31,925 nucleotides of DNA from CAYTTA01 sp964440655. Lineage in GTDB: Bacteria > Bacteroidota > Rhodothermia > Balneolales > Balneolaceae. The position numbers and the translations under genes were made by a program. Below are positions 7,679-14,721 of this stretch, in pieces; the stretch's first letter is position 1; each line of letters opens with the position of its first letter. Below the pieces are notes generated by a model. The model saw only the letters and a program-made list of their open reading frames with translations, was not told the origin of the DNA and ran no database searches. The stretch lies in contig CAYTTA010000022.1 of assembly GCA_964440655.1 (NCBI GenBank), positions 1 through 31,925 on the forward strand, read 5' to 3'.

Positions 7679-8824
7679 CTATTCCGCAGGAAGAAGCCTG
7701 ATCAGCAGCCCGGTATCCTCCGTGATGAAATAGAGATAGCGGTCCGGGGCGAGAACCACGCTCCGCACTCTCCCGATGTGGGGGAGCAGAGCCTCATCCC
7801 CCGCAATCCGCTCTCCTTCAAATTCCGTCCGGTTCAAACGTCTCTGCGCCAGGGATCCGACAAAAAGATCCCCCTCCCAACCCGGATAGCGGCCACCTGT
7901 CACCAGAGTCAGGCCGCCGGGTCCGATGGAGGGTGTCCAGTAGTGGATCGGCGGGGTCGTCCCCTCCAGAAAGGGATCTTCGGAGATGATTTCGCCATTG
8001 TATTCCAGGCTGTGGGTGGCGAGTGGCCAGCCGTAGTTGTTTCCCTTCTCAATCACATTGAGCTCATCACCCCCCATCTCCCCATGCTCGGTAGCCCAGA
8101 CCTGGCCGTTGACGGGATGGATCATCAGCCCCTGGTGTTCCCGGTGGCCCAGTGTCCAGATCTCCGGCAGAGCCTCCGGATCCCCTGCAAAGGGGTTGTC
8201 TTCCGGTATGGAGCCATCCTCCGTGAGCCGCATGATCTTTCCGGAATGGTGCATCAGATCCTGTGCGTTCATCCGGTTTCCCCGGATTCCCACCATGAAG
8301 TAGATATGTCCGGTGCCATCAAATGCGATCCGGCTGCCCGTCCACTCCCCTCCTATCCGGAAGGGGCCGGCGCGGTAGAGTTCCTCGATCCCGGTCATCC
8401 GGTCCCCTTCGAGCCGGCCCCGCATCAGGGTTGTATACCCTCCGTTCGATTCTCCTGGCTCAATATAGCGGGTGAAGTAGATCAGTCCGTTCTTTTCAAA
8501 CTCCGGGTGCAGCTTGATGTCGCGCAGGCCGGTGGGTATCTCACCCTTCAGCGGCTCCTGCAGGACTCCGTCACGGACCACCTGGATCGATCCCGCCCGC
8601 TCGGTGATCAGTACCCGGTTGTCCGGAAGAAATTCCAGACTCCAGGGACGGTTCAGATCGGAAAGAAGCGTATCGACCATAAAGGCCTGCTTCTCCGACT
8701 GCACCACTTCCAGACTCTTCTCAGGAAGCGGAAAGTAGAGGGGCTCCTGCCGGCCGCCGCAGGCAGCCAGCAGAAATCCGACAAGGAGAGGGAGGACTCC
8801 ATGCAGTGTCTCAATTCGCATCAT
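7679..8824 (-). CDS. PQQ-dependent sugar dehydrogenase (GSDH/aldose dehydrogenase fold) lipoprotein
   Basis: This is a 381-aa beta-propeller protein of the glucose/sorbosone dehydrogenase family, whose members oxidise aldoses with PQQ in the periplasm. The lipobox Leu-Leu-Ala-Ala-Cys puts the lipidated Cys at residue 22. Family motifs are Asn-Arg-Pro-Trp-Ser-Leu-Glu-Phe-Leu-Pro (about 58-67), Gly-His-Arg-x-x-Gln-Gly-Leu (226-233) and Thr-Glu-His-Gly-x-x-Gly-Gly-Asp-Glu-Leu-Asn (245-256). The block that normally reads His-x-Gly-Gly/Ser-Arg and carries the catalytic His here reads Trp-Thr-Gly-Ser-Arg (161-165), so ordinary dehydrogenase activity is uncertain. It starts 16 bp after the third amidohydrolase and is the last gene of that operon, before a strong terminator. 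The pairing suggests that it handles the sugar released or modified by the amidohydrolases (inference). Confidence 0.85.
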   Translation of the reverse strand: MMRIETLHGVLPLLVGFLLAACGGRQEPLYFPLPEKSLEVVQSEKQAFMVDTLLSDLNRPWSLEFLPDNRVLITERAGSIQVVRDGVLQEPLKGEIPTGLRDIKLHPEFEKNGLIYFTRYIEPGESNGGYTTLMRGRLEGDRMTGIEELYRAGPFRIGGEWTGSRIAFDGTGHIYFMVGIRGNRMNAQDLMHHSGKIMRLTEDGSIPEDNPFAGDPEALPEIWTLGHREHQGLMIHPVNGQVWATEHGEMGGDELNVIEKGNNYGWPLATHSLEYNGEIISEDPFLEGTTPPIHYWTPSIGPGGLTLVTGGRYPGWEGDLFVGSLAQRRLNRTEFEGERIAGDEALLPHIGRVRSVVLAPDRYLYFITEDTGLLIRLLPAE

Positions 8825-8840
8825 CTGCCCTCACTCCTCC

Positions 8841-10232
8841 TTATGGCCGCTGCCAGTCCGGTGCGGCGAGTCCGTTCAGGTCCCAGACAACACGTCCGGC
8901 ACGGATGGTGAGTTCCGCCTCCAGTTTGCGGGTTCCTTTCACCCTTTGTCCCCGGGCATCAAGAAAACCGAACTCCCCTTCACGCAGGGTGAAGACGGCA
9001 ACATCGGCTTCCGCACCGACACTCAGGGTTCCCAGTTCAGGACGCTGGATCACCTGAGCCGGATGGAGGGTGGTTCTCAGAACCACATCCTGCAGGGACA
9101 TGCCGATCGCCATGAACTTGGACATCACATTGGAAAGATCCTTCATTCCCGCATTCATGCTGTTGCGGTAGAGGTCGGTGCTGATCGTATGGGGTCGGAA
9201 GCCCTGCTCCATTCCCGGAATGGCCTGATCCCACTGGAATCCCCCCGCACCGTGCCCGACGTCGAAGATGATCCCTCTTTCAATGGCCTGGGGAACCCAG
9301 GGGCGGAGGCGGAGGTTCTCGTCCAGCGCTCCCTGACGGGTCCGGCTGGAGAAATGGGTATGCGTCAGGATATCTCCCGGACGGAGTTTCTCCATAAGTA
9401 GTGTCTCCAGGGAGAGAGGCGGAAAATGGCTTCCGAAGTCCACCATCACAGGAACACCGGCCAGCTCGCCCGCCTCGACCGCCCGCTCCACCGGTCTGAA
9501 ATCTCCCCCCTGATAGTGGTGTTTCTTGATGCCTACCAGAATGTCGCGGTTCTGCCGGATCGTGAAGGCGGTCAGAACCGGATCCATATCCTCCACATTC
9601 TGTGAATCGATCGTACCTCTCATTCCCCATCCTGTAATGCTGAGGAACGCCAGGACGCGGGTGCGGGAGGTGTCAATCACCCGCTTTTTGAAATCATAGA
9701 AGTTCCTCCAACCGGAAGAACCGGCATCCACCACAGTGGTCACACCGGAACGGAAGGTGAACGCATCGGGCTGCACGCTTCCGGTGCCCCCGCTGATCTC
9801 AAACCCCGGAAAGTCGATCAGATCCGAGCCGTAGTAGACGTGCGTGTGCATGTCGATCAGCCCCGGAGTGACATACTTGCCACGGGCGTCCACCACGCGG
9901 CGGGCTTCGGAGGCCGGTATGTTCCGCTCCACACGGGAGATCTTTCCATCGGTGATCGCCACATCCATCGGACGGTCGATCCCGTTGGCCGGGTCGATCA
10001 CATGGCCCCCCTTGATAAGGATGTCGATCGACTGTGCGGAGAGAGGCGCAGCCATCACTACAAACAGAATCAGGAAAGCGGCCAGCCACCGAAGCGGCCC
10101 GGCAATAGCGCCTCCGGCCGCCGGGGAGGATTTGGAGAATGCAGCGGCAGCTCCACTGCCGCCACGGTTTTCTGTCTGATGCATCATGGGTTGTTGCAAA
10201 TTGTTGTTCATCGCGTTGCTGAAAAATTTCAT
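8841..10232 (-). CDS. Exported amidohydrolase/deacetylase-family metallohydrolase, paralogue A
   Basis: This 463-aa enzyme belongs to the amidohydrolase superfamily, close to the dihydroorotase-like deacetylases. A long N-terminal tail leads into a hydrophobic segment with an Ala-Pro-Leu-Ser-Ala-Gln cleavage site, so it is probably periplasmic. Visible metal-site motifs are Asp-Met-His-Thr-His on strand 1, a conserved Lys (Val-Gly-Ile-Lys-Lys-His) that would be carboxylated, Leu-Thr-His on strand 6, Asp-Val-Gly-His-Gly, and Ser-Thr-Asp on strand 8. The strand-5 position, Met-Val-His in the related deacetylase, is Met-Val-Asp here. It is third in a row of three paralogues. Its start is 6 bp after paralogue B, from an ATG with AGGA directly before it; an ATG at 10211 is an alternative. 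The true substrate is unknown; an N-acyl or cyclic amide is likely. Confidence 0.88.
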   Translation of the reverse strand: MKFFSNAMNNNLQQPMMHQTENRGGSGAAAAFSKSSPAAGGAIAGPLRWLAAFLILFVVMAAPLSAQSIDILIKGGHVIDPANGIDRPMDVAITDGKISRVERNIPASEARRVVDARGKYVTPGLIDMHTHVYYGSDLIDFPGFEISGGTGSVQPDAFTFRSGVTTVVDAGSSGWRNFYDFKKRVIDTSRTRVLAFLSITGWGMRGTIDSQNVEDMDPVLTAFTIRQNRDILVGIKKHHYQGGDFRPVERAVEAGELAGVPVMVDFGSHFPPLSLETLLMEKLRPGDILTHTHFSSRTRQGALDENLRLRPWVPQAIERGIIFDVGHGAGGFQWDQAIPGMEQGFRPHTISTDLYRNSMNAGMKDLSNVMSKFMAIGMSLQDVVLRTTLHPAQVIQRPELGTLSVGAEADVAVFTLREGEFGFLDARGQRVKGTRKLEAELTIRAGRVVWDLNGLAAPDWQRP

Positions 10233-10238
10233 TCCTGG

Positions 10239-11531
10239 TTACCGGTTCCACTCTTCAGAAGCGGAGAGTCCGTTCAGGTCCCACAGGATCCGGCCTGCAC
10301 GGAGGGTCATCTCGGCTTCGAGCTTGTACCGGCCGGTGAGTTTGTTGCCCGGAGGACGGACATCCACAAATCCGAACTCTCCCTCGTGGAGACGGAGAAC
10401 GGCAATGTCGGCCTCGGCCCCGACGCTCAGGTGGCCGAGCTCCTCCCGTTTGATCACCTGGGCGGGCTTCCAGGAAGATTTTTCAATCGCATCTGCCAGA
10501 GGCATTCCCATGTTGATGAATTTGGAGATGACATTGAGCATGTCCCTCATCCCCGCGTTGGCACTGCCCTGGTGCATATCGGTGCTGATCACGTCGGGAA
10601 TGAGTCCCTGCCGGTAGGCGGACATAGCGGTCGGCCAGCGGAAGCTTGCCCCTCCGTGGCCTACATCAAAAATGATCCCCTTTCGCTGCGCCTCAAGAAT
10701 ACCATCACGGAGCCTGCCATTTTCATCCAGAACGGACTCCCGCCCGCCGCCACCGCCACCGTACATATGGGTGTAGATGTCACCGGGACGAAATCTCTCA
10801 TTCACCAGCTCCACAAGAGAGAGAGGGGGATTTGCGCTTCCGAAATCCACCATCACCGGAACATCCCCGATCTCTCCCGCCTCGATCAGCCGTTCGACGG
10901 GCGTCCAGTCATGGCCGATATAGTGCGCCAGCTTGATACCGACCACCCAGTCATTGTTCCGGGCAACCAGACCGGTCAGCTTCGGGTCCATGTCGTTCAG
11001 ATTCTGCTCGAAATGCCCCCCTTTCATCCCTTCACCCACAATGTTGAGGAAAGCGAGAACACGTGTTGCCGAGTTGTCGATCGTCTGCCGTTTGAAGGTC
11101 TGATAGTTCCTCCAGCCTGCACCTCCCACATCCACCATGGTGGTCACACCGGTTCGGAAGCTGTAGCTGTCGGGCTTCACCGCGTAGTAACTGTTGCTCA
11201 GGTAGCGATCCTGATCGGTCCCGTGAAAAACGTGGGTATGGATGTCGACCAGTCCCGGGGTGACATAGAGGCCGCTCACATCAATCACCTGCCGGGCTTC
11301 GGATGCCGGAATGTTTCGGTCCACTCGTGCGATCACATCCCCTTTTACGGCCACATCCATCCGGCCGTCAATCCCGTTTTTGGGATCGATCACATGTCCG
11401 CCCTTCAGAAGGATGTCATACTCCTGTGCCCGGGCAGAGAGCGGGGCAAGAAGAATGAGCCAGAACGCCGCCAGGAAGAGTGTCCGGAGCATGGAGTTCG
11501 GTTTTTTTGGTTTTCGTACCTGATTGTTCAT
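10239..11531 (-). CDS. Exported amidohydrolase/deacetylase-family metallohydrolase, paralogue B
   Basis: This is the middle paralogue of three (430 aa from the chosen ATG). A signal peptide ends Leu-Ser-Ala-Arg-Ala-Gln, so it should be exported. The metal-site motifs are Asp-Ile-His-Thr-His, Val-Gly-Ile-Lys (bridging Lys), Tyr-Thr-His, Asp-Val-Gly-His-Gly and Ser-Thr-Asp. Strand 5 again has Met-Val-Asp-Phe-Gly instead of Met-Val-His. A run of five glycines follows the strand-6 His and is absent from the other two copies. The start is uncertain. An ATG at 11591, 4 bp after the upstream stop, would add 20 residues. A TTG at 11624 would overlap paralogue C and is unlikely. The C-terminus ends in the shared Trp-Asp-Leu-Asn-Gly-Leu motif. 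The specific substrate is not known. Confidence 0.88.
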   Translation of the reverse strand: MNNQVRKPKKPNSMLRTLFLAAFWLILLAPLSARAQEYDILLKGGHVIDPKNGIDGRMDVAVKGDVIARVDRNIPASEARQVIDVSGLYVTPGLVDIHTHVFHGTDQDRYLSNSYYAVKPDSYSFRTGVTTMVDVGGAGWRNYQTFKRQTIDNSATRVLAFLNIVGEGMKGGHFEQNLNDMDPKLTGLVARNNDWVVGIKLAHYIGHDWTPVERLIEAGEIGDVPVMVDFGSANPPLSLVELVNERFRPGDIYTHMYGGGGGGRESVLDENGRLRDGILEAQRKGIIFDVGHGGASFRWPTAMSAYRQGLIPDVISTDMHQGSANAGMRDMLNVISKFINMGMPLADAIEKSSWKPAQVIKREELGHLSVGAEADIAVLRLHEGEFGFVDVRPPGNKLTGRYKLEAEMTLRAGRILWDLNGLSASEEWNR

Positions 11532-11595
11532 GGATAAGTGAATTGACTGTTTCAGATTGCTGCTGGATGTCTTGTCAGAACGTCCAAACATTTTT

Positions 11596-12858
11596 CTACT
11601 CTTCATCCCAGCGCGGCGCCGCAAGACCGTTCAGGTCCCATACGACACGCCCCGCCCGGATTGTCAGTTCGGCCAGAAGTTTCCGGTCCCCGTCGAGCCG
11701 GAATCCCCGGGAATCGACGAAACCGAAATTGCCGTGCCGGAGACTCAGGATCGCCACATCGGCTTCCGCCCCTTCGCTCAGATGCCCCAGATCCTCCCGC
11801 TTTACCGAGAGAGCGGAGTTCCAGGTTGCAGCCCGGATCACCTCCTCCAGTTCCATCCCCATGTTGAGGAACTTCGACATCACATTGAGCATGTCTTTCA
11901 TTCCTCCGTTCATGCTGTTGCGGTGCAGGTCGGTCCCGAACGTGTAGGGCCAGAATCCCTGCTCGACGGACGGAATCGCCTGGCTGAACCGGAAGCTGGC
12001 GCCCCCGTGTCCCACATCAAAAAGGATCCCTCTCTCTTCGGCTTTCCAGACATAGTCGTAGATCCGGTTACTTCCATCGAGAAGCGACCGGCGGCCGGGT
12101 TCGTAGGCATGGGTGAAGATGTCCCCGGGACGCAACATTCCAAGCACCTCCTCCACCTCAAGTTCAGGCAGGTTGCATTCAAGCAGAAGAGGACGGTCTG
12201 AACGGCGGGAAACCTCCATCGCCCGGTCGAACGCCACTTTGTATCCCTCTCTGACATGGCCGATTTTCGTCCCCACAATCAGGTCGGGATATTTCCGGAC
12301 CATCTGCAGGGTACTTTCGACATCCATGTCGTTGAAGTCGTTGTTATAGGTGTCCCCGCGGAGTCCGTGCCCCACAATGTTGATGAATGCAAGGACCCGT
12401 GTGGCGGACTGATCGATCACATTTTCCTTGAACATTTCGAAGTTCCTCCAGCCGGCATTGCCCGGATCCACCATCGTGGTGATCCCTGCACGGAAACTCA
12501 TATGATCCGGCCAGACACTGGAAGAACCGTCGGCAAAAGCGCGTGACGTGCTGCCGAAGAAGATATGAGCGTGGACATCAATAAGCCCCGGGGTGACGTA
12601 GTAACCCCGGGCGTCCACCACACGCCGGGCCTCATCCGGCGGGAGATTGCGGCCGACCTTGGCGATCCTGCCATCGAAAATGGCTACATCCATCGGACCG
12701 TTGATTCCGTTTTTGGGGTCGATGACATGCCCCCCCCGGATGAGGAGGTCCCACGACTGGGCCCGGACCGTTTCGGCACCGATGGCTGTTGTCAGAATAA
12801 ATCCGAAGAGAAAAAAGAGAACCCGGAGAGGGCACCGCATTCCGAAATGCTGTTTCAT
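11596..12858 (-). CDS. Exported amidohydrolase/deacetylase-family metallohydrolase, paralogue C
   Basis: This is the first gene of the operon, 420 aa, with a signal peptide cleaved near Val-Arg-Ala-Gln (residues 31-34). Metal-site residues in order are His96-Ala-His98, Lys198 (Val-Gly-Thr-Lys), Glu227 where a strand-5 His is expected, His250 (Phe-Thr-His), His284 (Asp-Val-Gly-His-Gly) and Asp310 (Gly-Thr-Asp). It is the most divergent copy around strands 4-6: Leu-Leu-Leu-Glu-Cys-Asn replaces the Met-Val-Asp-Phe-Gly of A and B, so substrate recognition probably differs. The start is the only ATG that gives a complete signal peptide without a long tail; no clear Shine-Dalgarno site precedes it. 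An inverted repeat 21 bp upstream may be an operator. Confidence 0.9.
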   Translation of the reverse strand: MKQHFGMRCPLRVLFFLFGFILTTAIGAETVRAQSWDLLIRGGHVIDPKNGINGPMDVAIFDGRIAKVGRNLPPDEARRVVDARGYYVTPGLIDVHAHIFFGSTSRAFADGSSSVWPDHMSFRAGITTMVDPGNAGWRNFEMFKENVIDQSATRVLAFINIVGHGLRGDTYNNDFNDMDVESTLQMVRKYPDLIVGTKIGHVREGYKVAFDRAMEVSRRSDRPLLLECNLPELEVEEVLGMLRPGDIFTHAYEPGRRSLLDGSNRIYDYVWKAEERGILFDVGHGGASFRFSQAIPSVEQGFWPYTFGTDLHRNSMNGGMKDMLNVMSKFLNMGMELEEVIRAATWNSALSVKREDLGHLSEGAEADVAILSLRHGNFGFVDSRGFRLDGDRKLLAELTIRAGRVVWDLNGLAAPRWDEE

Positions 12859-12878
12859 AGGTGATAACCGTGATGACT

Positions 12879-12897
12879 GATTGAAAAAGGTTCAATC
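12879..12897. promoter_or_regulatory. Inverted repeat between divergent operons (candidate operator)
   Basis: GATTGAA-AAAGG-TTCAATC is a perfect 7-bp inverted repeat with a 5-nt spacer. It lies 21 bp upstream of paralogue C and about 205 bp upstream of agaS. The size and symmetry fit a dimeric regulator site. It could also form a hairpin in the leader of the amidohydrolase mRNA. No regulator gene is adjacent. Confidence 0.4.
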
Positions 12898-13102
12898 TTT
12901 TGCCAGGGTGTAAAAAAACGCTTCCCCGAAAGAGATGACCGATCCGTGGAGGAGGAGTCTTTCCGGATCTGGAGAGAGTAACAATTCAGGCTCTTTTTCA
13001 CAACAGAAAAACCGGAACAGCGGCCTTCCTTGTCATTTCTTTCGTATATTCTTCTTTTTACTTCTCTTCTTTGTTTCAAACAGATCTGATAGCTCGAAAT
13101 AA

Positions 13103-14266
13103 ATGCAAAAGAAAACGAACGACTCCCATACGGCCCGGGAGATCGCAGGTCAACCCTCTGTCTGGGGAACGCTTCACCGTTATCTTCTGGACCATCCCCG
13201 AATTCGCCCGTTTGCCGAATCAGTGAAAAAAGAGAAAGAGCTGGAGATCCTGCTTACAGGAGCAGGCAGTTCGGCATTCATCGGCCAGATTGTCCGGCAC
13301 AGTTTTTCCCGCCATTTCGGAAAACCGGCCCACGCAGCCCCGACCACCTCGCTGGTCACCCATCCGGGCCACGATCTTGACCCGGGCCGCCCCCTGCTTC
13401 TGGTCTCCTTTGCCCGTTCCGGAAACAGTCCCGAAAGCATCGCGGCGATCGACAGGATCGAGGCCCTCCACGCGAATGTCCGCCACCTGGTGGTGACCTG
13501 CAACCCGGATGGAGAACTGGCCCGCCGGCTGAAAGACCGGCCCGATTCGCTGGTGCTGGTCCTTCCGCCCGAGTCGGATGACAAGGGGCTGGCCATGACA
13601 GGAAGCTTTACATCCATGACTCTTGCCGCACTCTGGTTTGCCCGTTTCGCCTGGGAACATCCCGGTTCCGGTGAGGCTTTTGCCCGGCTGGTACGATGCG
13701 GTGAACGGCTGCTCCAGTCCGGAACGGAGATGCTCAGGGAGCTGGCTCACTCCGATTTCGACCGGATCGTCTTTCTGGGGTCCGGCCCGCTGCTCGGTAT
13801 GGCCGAGGAGTCCCACCTGAAGGTTCAGGAGCTCTCCGACGGGGTGGTGATGGGGGCTTTCAACTCCTTTCTCGGCCTGCGCCACGGCCCCAAGGCGGTT
13901 GTCAACGGGCGGACTCTGGTGGTCTGTCTCTTTTCTCCGGACGAACAGGTCTACCGGTATGAGAGAGATCTGGCCCTTGAACTGAAACGGGAAGGGTCGG
14001 CCCTGGCAACGCTCGGGATCTACCCCCGGGAACCGGAAGGAGAGGCAGTATGCGACCGGATGCTGGTTCTCGGATACCCGGAAGAGGAAACGGAAGGGGA
14101 GGAGGCGGGGCGCTCTCTGCTTTACGATCTCCTGCTTCCTCTTCATGTGCTGCCGGCGCAGATATTGGGATATTACAAAAGCGTGCAGCTCGGTCTCGAT
14201 CCGGATTCCCCCTCCCGGAGCGGTGCCATCTCCAGGGTGGTTAAGGGGGTGCAGATCTACTCCTGA
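13103..14266 (+). CDS. agaS: AgaS-type SIS-domain sugar-phosphate isomerase/deaminase
   Basis: This 387-aa protein has two SIS domains. AgaS enzymes act in the cytoplasm, where they deaminate and isomerise galactosamine-6-phosphate to tagatose-6-phosphate. Seen motifs are Thr-Ala-Arg-Glu-Ile-Ala-x-Gln-Pro (10-18), Gly-Ala-Gly-Ser-Ser-Ala-Phe-Ile-Gly (53-61), Ser-Phe-Ala-Arg-Ser-Gly-Asn-Ser-Pro-Glu-Ser (102-112), Gly-Ser-Phe-Thr-Ser-Met (167-172), Gly-Ser-Gly-Pro-Leu-x-Gly (226-232) and Gly-Leu-Arg-His-Gly-Pro-Lys (258-264). All of these are characteristic of AgaS rather than GlmS or NagB, and the length matches. It is divergent from the amidohydrolase operon, 244 bp away, with the SSS transporter downstream. 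This context points to amino-sugar use. No aga aldolase, kinase or PTS genes are in the window. The exact sugar is inference. Confidence 0.88.
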   Translation: MQKKTNDSHTAREIAGQPSVWGTLHRYLLDHPRIRPFAESVKKEKELEILLTGAGSSAFIGQIVRHSFSRHFGKPAHAAPTTSLVTHPGHDLDPGRPLLLVSFARSGNSPESIAAIDRIEALHANVRHLVVTCNPDGELARRLKDRPDSLVLVLPPESDDKGLAMTGSFTSMTLAALWFARFAWEHPGSGEAFARLVRCGERLLQSGTEMLRELAHSDFDRIVFLGSGPLLGMAEESHLKVQELSDGVVMGAFNSFLGLRHGPKAVVNGRTLVVCLFSPDEQVYRYERDLALELKREGSALATLGIYPREPEGEAVCDRMLVLGYPEEETEGEEAGRSLLYDLLLPLHVLPAQILGYYKSVQLGLDPDSPSRSGAISRVVKGVQIYS

Positions 14267-14721
14267 GAATCTAGATCGTCAGAATCTGATCGTCGCTGTC
14301 GGATCCGGCAGCGTCCCGGTGCATAGTGGCGAATGATCGGAGTGATCCCNNNNNNNNNNNNNNNNNNNNNNNNNNNNNNNNNNNNNNNNNNNNNNNNNNN
14401 NNNNNNNNNNNNNNNNNNNNNNNNNNNNNNNNNNNNNNNNNNNNNNNNNGTGATCCCCGAGGCCATCAGCCGCCTGCCCGGAGGCTGTCAGGAAGTATCC
14501 CGGCGGCCTGCCCCGACAGCTGTAAAGCACCGTGCCACTTGCTCCTAAAGCATCGGAAACAGAGGATTTGCATAGTCGTTTGAGAATCGTATAATCCCTG
14601 AGCGGTCGCCCCTGCCGACACGCTCTGCAGTACTGTAAACAGGATACAGTCTGCCCATCTTTGGGATCAACCTGCAATCGACACCGGATTCCGGCGGATT
14701 CCGGGACAAACCGACTCTGCC
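14267..14721. other. Intergenic region between agaS and the symporter, containing an assembly gap
   Basis: The 455 bases include 100 N, and I see no convincing gene on either strand. A 6-bp inverted repeat GCTGTC/GACAGC pairs 14484-14489 with 14515-14520. The stretch 14488-14570 has some resemblance to cobalamin-riboswitch consensus blocks (CCCCG then AGCTGTAA, then GCCACT), but the spacings are short. No terminator with a T-tract follows agaS, so read-through into the symporter is possible. Confidence 0.4.
14350..14449. other. Assembly gap (100 N), probably an unresolved overlap
   Basis: The 8 bases before the gap (GTGATCCC, 14342-14349) are repeated exactly as the first 8 bases after it (14450-14457). 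This suggests that two contig ends overlap and no sequence is missing. Confidence 0.8.

Noticed and set aside
9840..11537. 565-codon plus-strand open frame across two amidohydrolases
   Set aside because: It is antisense to two well-supported paralogues, and its product, rich in His, Gly and Arg, matches no family.
11532..11624. TTG start for amidohydrolase B overlapping paralogue C
   Set aside because: The TTG at 11624 lies inside the previous gene; ATG codons at 11591 and 11531 give a better signal peptide layout.
13030..13050. TTGTCA and TATATT as a promoter for agaS
   Set aside because: The spacing is only 9 bp instead of about 17, and no Bacteroidota-type motif is close by.
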